From Casuarius casuarius (Eukaryota; Chordata; Aves; Casuariiformes; Casuariidae), in assembly GCA_003342895.1 (NCBI GenBank), contig PTFA01000315.1, positions 310,001 to 374,000 of the forward strand: a stretch of DNA of 64,000 nucleotides. The letters are read 5' to 3'. Position numbers and translations under genes: made by a program. Of this stretch, positions 1 through 13,488 are shown piece by piece. Positions within the stretch are counted from its first letter, which is position 1. Each line of letters starts with the position of its first letter. The notes below the pieces were generated by a model that saw nothing but the letters and a program-made list of their open reading frames with translations, had not been told where the DNA came from and did no database searches.

Positions 1-680
1 AGAGATACCTGGAGGGAGTGTTCTTGTGGTTATACAGGAAATAGAGCTGGTATTATTTTTTTGTGTTCTGCAACCTTGAAATTTTTTTGAGTGCTCAATC
101 CTTTGAGCAAAGACAGTCAGTGGACTAATTGAGATGGAACTGCTGAGATCCAGTAATTTGGTTTAGAAAATGTCTGAATAGTTGGGCTGGCTGAATGTAC
201 AATTCACTGTCCTATCTCAGGTTCTCTGAACCTTTTGCTCTTTGTCTATCAGTAGTTCATAGAAATGACACAAAACAGTTCTGGTTCTGGTATTCTAGAA
301 GATTGTTTCTTAACAATACTTCTCAAGGCTTTATATTGCTTCATACAAATGACCATTACCTCCAGTGAAACTCTGAGCTGTATATATTTCCAAACTGGAG
401 ATACTGGAGATTCTCTGAGGGAAGAGGTTTCCAAACACATCTGGTGGCTCTGTGCTTTCCTAACTAGTCACTTTGAGAAATGAATAGGAGAAAATATAAA
501 GCATTGCTGGCTGCCAATTTCCAATGAAACTTTAAGGGTTTTTTTTTTCTTCTTAATAGTGTAAAAGGGATAAAGCTATCATTAAAATAGGTATACTCAA
601 CCACTGTGGCAAAAGTATCTTCAAAACATTTGGTAAATTATGCAGTACATAAGGCAGGGTATTTTTGATTTTTTTTTCGT
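1..680. other. AT-rich non-coding sequence
   Basis: No gene or recognisable repeat was seen. Short frames are open on both strands around 249-483, which is expected by chance and shows no domain. A 10-base T-run lies at 539-548, and a shorter T-run at 671-677 directly borders the 3' end of the neighbouring minus-strand CR1. Confidence 0.6.
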
Positions 681-1638
681 GAAATGATTGAGGTTGGAAG
701 GGACCTCTGATGCTTGTCTATTCCAACCCTCTTGTTTAAAGCAGTGTCAACTATAGCAGGTTGTCCAGGGCCTTGTCCAGTCAGTTTTGAATCTCTCTAA
801 AGATGGTGGCTCCACAAGCTCTCTGGGTAACCTGTTCTAGTGTTCAACTACCCTCATAGTAAAAGAATGTTTGTTTGTTTTCTTATGTTTAAATGGAATT
901 TCTTATATTTCAATTTGTGTCTATTGCGTTTTGTCCTTTCACTTGGGCACCCTTGAGAACAGTCTGGTTCATTGTTTTTTATTGTCTCTCATCAGATATT
1001 TATATGCATTGGTAAGATCCTTGCTGAGCCTTCTTTTCTCCAGGATAAAAGTCCCAGCTCTCTCAGCCTCTCCTTGTATGAGATGCTCCAATCCCTTAAT
1101 CATCTTTGGGGCCCGTTGCTAGACTTGTTCATATGCGTCCATATCTCTCCTGTACTGGAGAGCCCGGAACTGGATACTGGTACAGCACTCCAGGTGTGTC
1201 TCACCAGTGCTGAATAGAGGGGAAGGATCACCTCCCCTGACCTGCTGACTACGCTCTGCCTAACACAGCCCACGATGCTGTTGGCCGTCTTTGCCACAAG
1301 GGCACGTTGCTGGCTCATGGTCAACTTGTTGTCCACCAGGACCCCCAGAGACTTTTCTGTAAAGCTGCTTTCCAGCTGGTTTCCATCCAGCCTGTTCTGA
1401 TGCATGGGGTTATTCCTCCCTGGGTACAGGACTTTGCATTTCCCTTTGTTGAACTTCATGAGGTTCCTCTCTGCCCGTTTGTCCAGCCTGTTGAGGTTGC
1501 TCTGAATGGCAGCACAGCCCTCTGGTGTATCAGCCACTCAGTCTTGTACAGTCTGCAAACTTGCTGGGGATGCACTCAGTCCCATCATCCAGGTCACTAA
1601 TGATGTTCAGTACTGACACCAGTATCAGCCCCTGGGAT
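681..1638 (-). mobile_element. CR1 LINE, 5'-truncated, 3' end present
   Basis: This is a non-LTR retrotransposon copy read on the minus strand. The low-coordinate end carries the characteristic CR1 3' end: 'gaggttggaagggacctct' at about 690-708, then 'attccaaccct', and the 'gtaacctgttctagtg' segment near 826-842. Going up in coordinate it passes through the CR1 3' region into the C-terminal part of the ORF2 reverse transcriptase, and homology fades near 1638. The missing 5' part is the usual outcome of incomplete target-primed reverse transcription. The terminal octamer repeat typical of CR1 (ATTCTATG-like) is eroded here and replaced by a T-rich stretch on the plus strand. Many substitutions and at least one frameshift mark an old, inactive copy. 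The CR1 assignment is secure; the subfamily was not determined. Confidence 0.93.
1100..1537 (-). pseudogene. CR1 ORF2 reverse transcriptase C-terminal remnant
   Basis: This 145-codon open frame lies inside the CR1 copy. Residues 5-37 match the conserved CR1 segment after the catalytic core (key string 'NLMKFNKGKCKVL' at about 25-37). It is followed by 'GRNNPMHQNRL' and then 'LGVLVDNKLTMSQQ' near residues 64-77. The block 'VILPLYSALVR' follows near residues 102-113. Immediately after it, near position 1195-1200, one base of the expected 'gaccccacctgg' context is missing. The rest of the frame is therefore out of register, while CR1-like residues continue in another frame. There is no promoter or complete ORF2, and the catalytic motifs lie in the missing 5' portion. 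The frame is a relic and not a functional gene. Confidence 0.88.
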
Positions 1639-2851
1639 TTTCAGTAGTAATTTGAAAAATGCTGTGTGGTACTATTTGGAATATCTTTTCTTCTTATTTC
1701 CTACTAATATATTTTTTTTCTTGCCATAGTTTATGCACAATATTATGATGTGAAGTATATGGTTTTTTAAATTTGAGATCATTATTTCTGTTCCAGGGCT
1801 ACTGTTCTTTTTTCTCTTGAACATGATGTTGGCATCCTTACACTGAATCTTTTTGATTATTTATGACTTCATTTAGAAATGTACAAGAGTTGCATTTTAT
1901 GTATCTTGAAGGGAATCAAATTAGAAATTAGGATTAGACCAAAGTGATTAAAATCTTTTTATTGAAATAACTGTGTAATGGAAGTCATTCTCATATAGTA
2001 ACTTTCTTTGTAATTGTACAGCAGGTGTTTCAGTAAGTTAAAAGATAGATTAGTTCCAAAGGGCATCTTTAATCCTGTTAGTCAACACAAGGATATTCAC
2101 AATCTGCTTATAAACAACTCACAGGAGGCTCGTGTTGCTCCTTTGACTACTGTGCTGAAGCCTCAAAGTAGTAATTTTCTAACTTCTATTCTGTGTATTC
2201 TGTCTGTGTGTGTGTGTTTTACCATGATTAGATTAACTCTCTGTACTATGCAGATGGGTGGGTGTTGAGAAGAGCCAGTCCAATAATTCTCACATCTGTG
2301 GTCAGACTGTCTTTCATCACTTCTGAGTCAGCATGGTAATAACATGCCTGGAAATTCCATCCGTTGTTAAAAAATATTATATTGATAATTACAGAAACAA
2401 GACCTTCTGCTGCATTTCAAAAGATGCTGTATTTCATGAAGACCCGGTGATTTGAAGAAATTCTTCCCTGACTCATAATCTTACTTGTATTTATTGTACT
2501 TCAAGAGCATACCCTTGGCAGGTCCAAGTAGCTCTTTTTATGTTGTTGCTACTAGAGTCTCAAGAATAATCTAGACTTTCATCAAATCTCTCTTCTTTGC
2601 TAGAACCTAAATTGTGGGCCTACAGTGTAATTAAGTCCACCTTGCAAGTCTTGATGTAGATTTATTGATTTAAAGATAACTAAGGAGCTCTAATATTGAA
2701 AGTCTTACACTGCTGATAAGATGCTATCACTTTCTATATATATAGAAGTGGCCTGTAGCAGAGGTGAGCTCCTCTGAGATAATCTTTTCAGGTGGCTTGG
2801 CTGTTTATATAGTGTGATAGAATCGTGATAGAATATGTACTAATGGGAACT

Positions 2852-2870
2852 CCCCCCCCCCAAAAAAAAA
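2852..2870. repeat. Poly-C/poly-A simple repeat
   Basis: Ten C are followed directly by nine A. This is a mutation-prone homopolymer junction with no evidence of function. On the minus strand it reads as T9G10. Confidence 0.9.
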
Positions 2871-5800
2871 GGTACGATTGCATTTTTCTAAATGATGACT
2901 CCCAGAGGAAAAACAGTGAATTATATCTAAGAGATCAAAATGAGTAAAACTTTTTCCCATCAGATGGCTTTTAGTCTTTGGAACTAGACACTTCCTTTCT
3001 CAATCCTTAATTAAAATTTATCAACATATCACTTATATGGAAGTACTTGATGATCTCTTATAAAAATACGTGAATAAATATTTTATATTGGTACAAATGA
3101 TGGTGATGGATGTTATAAATTCATCTCTGCTTATTCCACACACGAACGTCTGTACCATAGGGTTACTCTTCTGGGAATGGGAATGCCTTATGGATTTTAT
3201 TTGTGTTTGTGTCCATCTTCTTTACTATGCTGAATCATGGGGGATTGCAGGATAAAACTTGTGATGATGACCACCAACATTACCTTTCTATCTAGATGAC
3301 CTTATCTATATGAAAAGCTACGCGGATGACTTTGGAGTGCCATCAGTATGTGGGTGGGTAGTTTAGAGTATTTACAGCCTCAAAAACTGTAGAAGCTGGT
3401 TTGGGAAGGCACTTCTTAATTTTTGCTGTCCACATCAGAAGCTTTCTCCCAGATGTGCTCAGTAGGAATCCTGCTAGCTTAGACCAGTCTGTCTGTACAG
3501 ATTTGCTGGGCAGTCAGAGCTCTGAGCTCTGACTATGTTCTGGACCACAAATGCTTCTCCAGTCTGCATAGCAGAAACAAACTGCTTTCAGGATTTCTTC
3601 TAAAACTGTGACACTTGCTGAGAAAAGGGGGAGTTTGCTGCTAGGGCTATCAGCTGAAGAAGGGATATCATACCAAGAGAGAAAAGCAGAATGCTAATGA
3701 GCTGAGAAGAGATGCTACCAGATAACAGCTCCCCTTAACTTGGAGCTACAAATCAAGGGGTGGGAAGCAGGCTGTGAGTTATTTGGGCTGGCAATTGTGT
3801 CATACTGTGCTGGATTTCAAAACCACATATCGAGAGGGGAAGAAGGAATGATACACAGGATGAATCTACATTGTACATTGATTTGGTTGTGCAATCCCTA
3901 TACAATATATTTTACCTGCCTGTGGATAAAATCCTGGATTAGGAATTATGTTGTTATAGGAAAGAAGAAATAATCTGTTTCATTTTGGCAAGGATAAATG
4001 TTGGAATTTCTTCTGTAATAATTTACCCTCTACTTGGGATCCTGTCGTAGTTCTGACAGTCATCAGCTTTCTCACACCCTATGCAAGTCTCTGAAGAATT
4101 CCCATTAACATGAGTGAAAATTGGGGCTAGTGATTTTCTGTTACACAGGTATGGAAACTCAGTATTACCTAGGCACTGATTTTATCTGTAGAATTAGGAA
4201 ATCAGTATAGTATAAACTTTCATTTTGTTTGCTGTTGAAATATAATTTCCAAAATACATATATGAAGCTACTCACAGACTTTCTAGCTAGATAGATGCAG
4301 TAATACACATATGTCAGGCCACATCAGATTTTAACAGGCATTTGGCATATATGTTCCTCACTTTTAGTCACTTGTCCTGGAAGAAATTATGCTAAAGGTA
4401 CTCTGATTAAACAGAAGTTGCTACTATTATGGTGGTCCTGAAAACTATCTGTGGTGTTACGCACCACTGAAACAGCAACAAGTGATATTAAAGTTGCTTT
4501 ACATATCCTTGAGTCATGTAGATTGTACCTGAGGATTTCCATGGCATGGAAAAATTACTAGATGGCATAAAGCTAGTAGAGCTTCTTTTATATCTTATGC
4601 CTGAAGTGTAGCAGGCATACAAATATTACATACGTGATGGAGACTGAAGGAATTTGGACTGAGTGTTACACATGTCTCTTTTTCTTATCTGGTACAGTTT
4701 TATCTGATGGATGCCTTCCTAGGTAAATTAAGCTAGAGAGAATCATGACTAAAGGAAGTAAAGTAACTCTTGAAGGTAATCACCCAGAGACCTAGCAGAA
4801 ACAGAATACTGTGACTGAAGTACGACACTTCTCTTAGTGCGACATTTGTTGTAATGCTGAGAAGAAATGAGCAATAAATAATTCAATATAAGTTATTTCA
4901 GTCTAGTCTCATCTTTCTAAAGGAATCTTATTTGCATGTAATGCTGCACAGTTTAAAGCAACTTCCTTTGAAACTCTCTGTTTTCTGATCCTTTGTCACA
5001 AGAGGGGGTCAGAGTTCTTTGCAATTTATAAAAGCTGATGTTCCATTTTAACCAGAAGAGGTTTTTTGTGAGGGTAAAAGAAATCCACCTCATTATGGGT
5101 TTATGAAATTGTTGAAATGCCCAAGTCTAAACAACGGGCAGTTAGTAAGAAAAGACTTTTTTCATGCTATTTTTATTTTGTACTTTGGCAAATATATGAT
5201 TATGAAAATCATGACATAAAAAGCATGTTGATAGATAGATTTTTGGGCATGGTCATATTGCTAAGCAGTGAAATTCATAAGAGCCGGGAGGAGATCTCTG
5301 AAAAACTTTATTTCTTCAGAGAACTTTCACAGAGTACATCTGAATCATCAAACCAGGCTAAAGTTGATGAAACTGTCCTAGCTAGCTCTGTTTTTGCTGG
5401 TATTTGTAGGATGTCAGCATCTTTCATAAATGTCTGCTCTCCCCCTGTTTTGTAATAGTTTGACAAATATCAGTGCCCTATTTCAGAATCCTCACCGTGA
5501 ACAGGTTTTGGAAAAAGCGACAATACAGCTCAAGGCCCATCTTTTTTGGATGATCTCCAAAGACTCTGACAGGCTAGGACATTTATGTATCCCTGGCTTA
5601 TTCATTCACTTCTAACCATGCAGGTCCAGGAGTCAGAGTGCATTCTTGGAGAAGCTTCAGAAAAAGCATAGGTACTAATTAGATAATGACTAAGCCTCCA
5701 CTTTTCGTAGTGGAATAGGATGATGTGATTGAGGAGATGATGTCTTTCACAGGTAGCTTTGGAGGAGAAAAGAGAAGTCTCAACTGATAAATGATTACAA

Positions 5801-6832
5801 AGACCTTGTTTCAATAGTGTATTATCATGATACAAGAGGGATAATACAGAAATCGTGTTTCTGTTTGTGGGGAAAATCTAAACCTCCTCATTCTTTCTCT
5901 TTCTGGGAAGTACATAAGCATTTCTCTTTGAAGTGTTTGTTTATAAGCCCTTAATTCTTACAAAAACTTTCACTGAGATCTACGCTAGCCACATTCTGTG
6001 TTTCTGTTGTATTTTATGGTCTATATTGACTGTCTATGAGTATTGTGAGATCTCTAGTAAATGTCACAATGCAGCAGTAAATTGATTTCAAATCTAGCAC
6101 ATACGTGGCAGCAATTCAAGATTTTTAAAACATCACAAGAGCTCCTGGAAGATCTTAGTACACCACTGAGTGGCTTTGCAGGGTGATCTCTAGATTTTCA
6201 TTGTATACCTTGACATTTCCAGTCTCTAATATTTATCATACGAGTTTTCCTAGAAATAGAATAATAAAATACATATTTAAAAAATGCAATATTTTTAGGA
6301 AAGAAATGTTTTTTGAGGCAACAGCACATATACTTGAGAAATGCTACTTTGTTGAATACAAAGCCAGGAAGAGTAATATTAACACTTTCGTAATATATCA
6401 TATGAAAGCTTTAGAAGACTACATGCATCACTTGTGAAGAGCAGCATTATGGAGGCCTGTTTTTTTTTCCCAAAAAGGAACACAGCTTTTTCGTCTCAGC
6501 TCAGTTTGGTTTATTTTGATATTCTGTTGAAAATCCCAACCAAAAAAGGAAAAGGAGACAAAAAAACCAACAAAAAATCCTTTGGACATTGCACTGGTAG
6601 GAAAAAATAGCTTACGCTTAAGTGGGTTTTGTTTTAGAATTACAGAAGTATTAAAGAGGGATTATATCCTCACTCTTTTACACTGTTGTTACTGATTACA
6701 GCAGAGTTCACAAATCAAATGCAGGGAATCATAAAAAAAGTTGCCATAATGTGAACTCTAATTCAGTTTATATTTACTCTTGGGAACTTTGAACAAAGGT
6801 TAGCACAAGTTTTATTACCCCTTCTGCTTTGA

Positions 6833-6922
6833 TTTTTCCCACACTCTTCTTTTTCCCACACTCGAAAAAATCTATGTATCACTTGCTTATTATAATATGA
6901 TTGCTTGCTTATTATAACATGA
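6833..6922. repeat. Two neighbouring short tandem duplications
   Basis: A 17-bp unit beginning 'tttttcccacactc' at 6833 recurs at 6850, with 14 bases identical. Twenty bases further on, 'cttgcttattataatatga' at 6882-6900 recurs at 6904-6922 with one change (t to c), a period of 22. Both are local slippage or duplication scars in AT-rich DNA. Confidence 0.85.
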
Positions 6923-7911
6923 CAACCATAGTGTTTTATATTTAAAATATGGCATGTATTTTTGAAACCAAACATGATGCAGACCTACCTGTAGAGTTCT
7001 ATGAGACGTCATTAATTCTGTCCTGTTTCTGTCAGTGAACTGAGAACTCTTACTCTCTTTCTTCCTCTTGTTTTCAAGTCAGAAATACTCTTCCTTACAT
7101 TTGTAATTGATTCCATAACGAAGAATCTTTCAAATTCTTCTCTTCTCCCCCCTCCCCCAGCAATGGCATTTCTTTAGAATACAGCCCAAACTTGCACATT
7201 TTCTTCACCACTGTCATCTTGTGAGTTAGAGTTCAAAATAGGAGGATAGGCACAGCCTATCCCCCATGAACTGTAGACTGCAGATCCATTTACCTCTTTT
7301 TGGCTTGCTATTTGTTCTGATGTTGGTTCCCAGATGAAAGATGTGAAGAAGAATAACGAAACTTTATTATTTTGGCAGCATTTACTATCTTTAAGAATAG
7401 ATGTCTAGAGATGAAAGAAAATATTTCTGTTTTAAATTTCTATTTGAAACATCAGGAAGAGACTTTGTCTTTTTTGCTTTATTAAGTAGAAAATTCCTAA
7501 TTCTTTGTTATATGTCATAAAGGGCTTCAAATTACTCTTCAAATTTATACAGGTTTTAAAAACAGCTGGCAACACACGAAGTTCCTGTAGGTCACAGTCT
7601 TCCCATCATAAACTCTTTGCACTGTTCTTCAGCTGTTCAAATAACATACTTTTGTTTCTTGTTTTCCTGCTGAGAAATTAGTTCATGAGTCCAAAGACAC
7701 AGGTGTCATACTACATTACCAAGGCTGAGCAGAATAGAATTTTGTTTGGAAGATCTTCCTACTGAAATTGTTAGTTTTACTTATAGTCTTTAATGTTAAG
7801 CGTGTTATGTTTTAAAGAACTTTAGAGGATGAGAGTTAACAGGGAAACTTATATTTGTATATCTTTTGAGACAAATGTATTTTTGACAAGTATAATTATT
7901 TCTCTGACCCC

Positions 7912-8005
7912 GCTTTGAGCAGGATGTTTGTCTAGATGACCTTCTAAAGTCCCTTCCAACCTGAAAGAATTTATGATTTTATGCTTGATGCTGTTATTCT
8001 ATGAT
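7912..8005 (+). mobile_element. CR1 LINE 3' tail fragment
   Basis: This plus-strand CR1 3' terminus is about 95 bp long. The order 'gctttgagcagg', 'tctagatgacctt', 'gtcccttccaacctgaa' is the conserved CR1 3'-untranslated end. It is followed by decayed terminal octamers ('tttatgattttatg', 'attctatgata'). Only the extreme 3' end inserted or survived, and nothing CR1-like is visible upstream of about 7912. A 102-codon frame starting at 7973 begins inside this tail and is a chance frame. Confidence 0.8.
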
Positions 8006-11000
8006 ACGCCTTGTCTCATTTATTCTAGACAGTCGAGCCTGATACAAGACCAGATGGACCCATCAACTATTCCTCCTATTATGTATCTGGGTTTTTCTTT
8101 TTTTGATGTTGCCTATCAGTGGTCTGCATACAGGCAGTTTCTCTTGCATCATGGAATCCCATCGATCTCGGTAGGTGAAACTTGTGTGCATTACGGTCTG
8201 AGCAGGGAACCAAACAGATTTGGTAGTGGTACAATGGAGTGTTTAGCTCTGGAATACCAAAATCCTACAATTCTGCATTGACACCAAAGCCATGTTATCC
8301 CATCATCTTAATTATCCTGTGGTTAGAACAAATGAAACTGTTTTGGAATATAATGTGAATGACACAAGTATTCTGCACAGATGAAAGGTATGCAATGAAA
8401 ATAGGGTCCTTATTTTAAAAATTTGAGGAATAAGTGGATACATTGCAATCTCAACAGGTCTGAGTTTTTTTTGTTGTTTTTGAAGAACATCACAGTGTTA
8501 AATAAGTAACACTTTCCCTACATTTTAGCCATCACAGTAATTGAAGCGTTTTATCTCAGTTTATTAACAGAAACAGCTCAATTTTTTGGTGATTTATTTA
8601 GAATGTATGTTGGAAATTAGCTGGGAGTCACTCAGTGGATATTTGTTGTGGATTCTCAGGAGCTTTTCTTATTCAGATCAGGATGTCTTTCTTTTAAGTG
8701 TTTAGACCTAATCTTCCATCCTGCTTTTTAGAGTGCCTTTGTACGAGGTAGAATCCGCAAGCCTGTCATAGCATCAAGTAAAAGCTGGTCAGATTTGCAC
8801 CAAAACTTTAACACTCCCTTTGCCAGACTAATATAATTTTTAGTCAGTCTTTAGGAGGCATTTTATACTTGCAAACTTGAAAGGTAATATTCTAATATTT
8901 TCACTTGAAAGGTAAAACACAAAGAAATTAGAAAGCAAAAGCTTTTCTTTCCTTTTCAAGACAGGTTTCCTTTCCCTTGGAAGGTCCAAGGGAGGCTATA
9001 TTTGTCTTTAGGGCTCTTTTTGCTCCTAGCCACTTAAGCTTAACTCAGGATAGGACATAAATTGCTTTTCCATGACATCTTTTTCAGTCTAGCTTGTTTT
9101 TCCCAACCGTGACTTGCTCTCTATATAATATCCCTTAACTTAGTACTCCTTGCAACTAGAACAAGCACAATTACTTCTCCAGTAGCTTTCTAGTATATCC
9201 ATTAATCTTGTCTCTGTAAGACCTTTATAATTTACCTTTGATAACTTTGCCTAGCTAATAATTTTTCATGTTCAATATTTCCTCCCTTCTGCTCTTGTTC
9301 TGAGGATTTCCTCTCAGCTTAAGGAAATGTTTAGTTCCAAAATATCTTAAAAAGATAGTCATAAAGATTTAAAGACCCTGCCTGTCCTTGCTTAGGGCAG
9401 GCATGATTCAATTTTGCCAATTTATGATGAGTACCTGTAAACAGAGGTACTCATGGATGTGATTTGCTTGATGAAAATGTTGTGTGATTAACCAAATCTG
9501 GTGTAGTATACAGGTTTCTCAAATGATAGCATTCAATAAAGCACAGTTCGGCATGTCAATGAATGCAGAAGACTTCAAATTCTTTATATTAATAAATAGT
9601 TTGTATATAGTTGAATAAGTTGGATTCAGAACACGGTATTCTGAATTTCTGAGAGACTGGTCTGAGCTGAGGGACTACCGGTTTGAAACCCTCCTCAAGT
9701 ATTAAGACATTATTTTGCTGTGTGCTGAAATGTTTTTTTTAAAGCCATTTGGTTGTAAGATATCCCCTTCTAACAGGAGATATTTTCAAGAAAGCCAATG
9801 TTAGAAAAATTAACCACTGCTGATGGTTATTTGAAGTCATAAGTTTCACAGCAAATTATTTAATTGAAAATTAAAACTGGAAAAAAACCACCCTATACTG
9901 TGCATTTGAAAAAGCCCATTTAAAGCCTGTGCAGAGAAAAAATTGTTTTTCTGAGATGTGCACAACTAAGTTGGTTTATAGCTGAACTCATGGTTGACTC
10001 ATTGTAAGTAATGGGTATTTTCTCATGCACAAGACATGAGACATAGCAAAGTAAGTTTTATTTATCTTGTTCTGTTACGTTAACTTCTTTCCCTCACTTC
10101 CAGCACAGCTAAGATGCCATTATAATGGCTATGATACAATTTTATTTCGAAGTAAAAATAAGATCATGGGGAAAAAATTTTGCAAAATATTTTAGTTTTA
10201 AAATGAAAAAAAGAAAAAGCTTACTATTATTAGCCCAAAGCTTTTTTATTATTATTATTATCTTTCTGGCACCTAAAATTAAATACAAAATGTGTTCATT
10301 TTTTTGGTGAAAAATGTCATAGGACTGGACATTTCAGGAAGATTTTGGCGGGGGGGCGGGGAGGGAAGATATCAGTCAAGCCTTTTCTGCCAGAACTTTA
10401 GTATTCATAGGTCATACAAATTAATTATTAATGCAAATTAATATTTTCTGAAGAAAAACACTTTGTAAAAATTTCCTGACTAGATTTACTTCTAATTGTT
10501 AACTTTGATAATACCTGTATTACTGTGAAAAGATTCATTTGATAAAGAATAGGACATTCAAGAGCATTTTGTCCATTCTCGTATATCAGTTGTGGGAAAG
10601 TCGCCTTTTTGCAAGTACAGTTCCAATAGCATACGGGATGTAAACACCATGGTTTCTGTAATTGAGTGTACCTTTACTTGCTCCTTTTTGGGGACTGGTT
10701 ATATTTTTCTATTACAAAGGTGTTACTACCAGTATTCTGTTCCCATGGGAAGCTTTATTTATCAGCCTCATCAGATTGCTTGTTATGAAAATGTATACCC
10801 AACTCTTTGCTAAGTTAGCTGATTATTTTGTATCAAATATCACCATCTGTTCTTATTATCTGACAAAAATACAGATGATCAGGCTCGAGCTGCCTTAACG
10901 TCAGTGTGAGTTTAAAGTTCAGATGTTAGATACACTGGCATAAGCCGTATCTTCCTTCCTACCATAGAATTTGAGTGAGAAAGGGATTAGAGGTGCTGTT

Positions 11001-13488
11001 TCTGTGGTTTGTTCCTGTTTCACTGCAAGGGCACACCCTCAAAATGTGGGAAGCAAATATCTTTCTTCCAAATGGAGACTTGAGTGCTGTGATTATCTTT
11101 ATTTGATCTGTAGACCAATTTGCTTTCTTCAAACGTTTGCTTTATGGAAACTGTGGGCAACAGTGAGAATGGAGATAAAACTCGGGAGAGGAGCCTTAAC
11201 ACTTCTGAGATTCATTTGAAGTTAGCAGCTGGGCTTTGTATGGCACAATAAATCAGGTAGCCAGAAAAAGAAAAGTCGTTATGCAATTCAGAAGGAAGTG
11301 GAATATGATAAACGCTTGTTTACAGCCTGAGTGACTTCCTTTCAAGCCCTCCTCCTCCTCTAGGGAACAGAAAGATTATCCCCAGCTATTTGAAGAATAA
11401 ATGTCTCATTCCTCTTATGATAGAGCAGAGACACTTTACTTGCAGGCTGGGGATCTCATTGTGTTAGGTATTATCCAAATACACATTGAAAAGACTAGGC
11501 TGGCTCTAAAGACTTTCTTCTTTCTGTCTGCTCCTCCAAAATACTTGATGCTAGTCTGTAATGCTGGCTAAGGATGAAAGAGATGCTTTTTTTGACAAGG
11601 AGTCAGATTGAATACAGTATAGCTTTTCAGTCTATAAATGGATTTTTAGTAAGAGCAAAGCTGCTAGAATCTATATCTTCTTGTTCTGGTTCATTAAAAC
11701 ACTGCAACCCAACCAAGGTTTTAAATCAAAGCCCAAAGCACTACACTGAGGATGGGCTGTAGTCTTCAGTTTGACTGTGTTCTCTCCTTCATTATAATAA
11801 GCTAAATCAATATAGTGTATTCATCAATAAGGCACAGTTTAACTGATGACTGGTAATGGTATTTCATGGTATTTATTGTCATGTTTAGGAATGCTGTTCT
11901 TGGGTTTTGCATCCATTGTGTCATACCAGGAAGCATACAGTACAAAAACAACTGGTGCCCTGCCTTAGAAATCTTGTAATCTACATGTAAGAGAAGAGAC
12001 AACAGATGGATATGGATAGATGAGGAATGAATGGAAGGACCAGGATGACAGATGAAAAAGATACTCTAGGAGTACATGTAAAGAAACTTGCTCATGAGCT
12101 CTAGAGTGCTTTTCATCCCACTTTGCCAAGTAGAAAACGAAAGATTGTCGAGTTTTAGCATTTCAGAGAAACACATACTTCTTTTTAAATCCAATCACTT
12201 AAACAGTTTCTCATGACCCATCATAAATAAGCAATATCACTTCCTGTGATTTATCAGTTTAATTTTCTCTATATTAATACAGCATGGGGTTATATGGAGG
12301 AATTAGTGGAGTTTTTATAGGGTTTGCTGCATAACCTTCAAATCTTCAAAGTCAGACCTCTGGCTAATGATGTGAAAAGGTAATGAAAAGTGTTCAGTGT
12401 TTTAGTTTATTTACTTTCTAGAGAGAATAAATTGTTTTTCAGCCTACCCAAATTGCTATTCCTGCCTCTGTATATTATGTGATTCTGACTAATATAAGCA
12501 CATCAAATTTTCCTTTATTAATGGTGCGCAGTGTTAGATGTGAACATGAAGTACCCATGTCTTCATTTATCCTTTGGATTTTAGAAGTCCACATAGACCA
12601 ATTGAGGAAGTGTAAAGAGACCATCCCGAAATGTCCTGGGAGAGCTTCCAAAAAAAGCAAAGAAGTTAGAAATAGAAATCGGAATAACATCTTTAACTTC
12701 CTCTACCCTAAATTCTTAGAACACAAGTACCCACTCAGCTTTCTTCCAAAATTACACCATTGTCATTTTGATTTTTTTTCCCTGACTACTGTAGACTGAG
12801 AAATAATTTGGGCCACAGTTGAGGACTCTGGTTGTGCCTGCCTCTGCTGCCCCTGTCCCCCAACTTCTTAACACAGAGTGCCTACGCCCAGCCTTACCTA
12901 GAGAACCTAGTGCTGACAGCTGAGAAGGGAAGATGCATGTACTCTTCTCTAGTCTCCCCTCTCCTTGCTCTGCTTTCCAATTCTAAAGAGGATCACTGTG
13001 TGCATGGCTTTTTCACTATGACCTACACGGAATGAATAGTGCCTGGTGGATGTCTCTGTTGCTAGCATAATTTTTGCTCTTGCCTGTTTATGTCCTAATT
13101 TGTCTTCAGATCAGTTCATGATGCTGGCCCTGCTTATAACAAGACAAAGACTGTTCCTAAAAGATTGTCATGAGTGATAACCTAAGATGGGAAAGTATTC
13201 TTGAGGGACTGGGCAGAAGGCAAATATACAGCTTTTGTATTAATTTTGGGGTCGGGTTCCTTAATTCTTATCTTGGTGTTTTGAACAAAGTTTCTACAGA
13301 TACAAATCTTCAGAGTCCTTAAAGCATAATATATATCATGGTAGCGTGATATAATCCAGAATAATAAAATTAATAGGTCCCACAGCCACTTTGCTTATGT
13401 AGATTTAATTTACTTTTACTGATGGGGAGGAGGGTCACTGACAGAACTTTGCTATTTCATTGATATGATTATGTTGTCCCAGAGACAA
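8006..13488. other. AT-rich non-coding sequence
   Basis: No gene or interspersed repeat was recognised. There is a short ATT run near 10247-10261, a G-rich quadruplex-like motif at 10350-10365, and scattered chance frames. The longest, at 12479-12799, has 106 codons and no recognisable domain. The segment 12830-13030 is slightly richer in C on the plus strand but carries no diagnostic motif. Confidence 0.55.
10347..10365 (+). other. G-rich tract with quadruplex-forming pattern
   Basis: The plus strand has G-runs of seven, four and three separated by single bases (10350-10356, 10358-10361, 10363-10365). The seven-G run can supply two triplets, so the four-run G3+ pattern is met. It is isolated in AT-rich sequence with no promoter features nearby. 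Any function is unsupported. Confidence 0.55.

Larger units (their letters stand above)
1639..7911. other. AT-rich non-coding sequence with minor simple repeats
   Basis: No gene or large repeat was recognised in this 6.3 kb. Small items seen are a (TG)6 run at 2205-2216, ten C followed by nine A at 2852-2870, and short tandem duplications at 6833-6922. The frame at 5117-5455 (112 codons) shows no domain and is best regarded as chance. A 'tctagatgacctt' string near 3291 resembles a CR1 3' motif but has no supporting flanks. Confidence 0.55.

Noticed and set aside
1307..1600. 97-codon plus-strand frame
   Set aside because: It is the antisense shadow of the CR1 reverse-transcriptase remnant.
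5117..5455. 112-codon plus-strand open frame
   Set aside because: No domain or splice context recognised, and the codon make-up follows the local AT-rich composition.
7973..8281. 102-codon plus-strand frame
   Set aside because: Its start lies inside the CR1 terminal tail and the rest shows no protein similarity I recognise.
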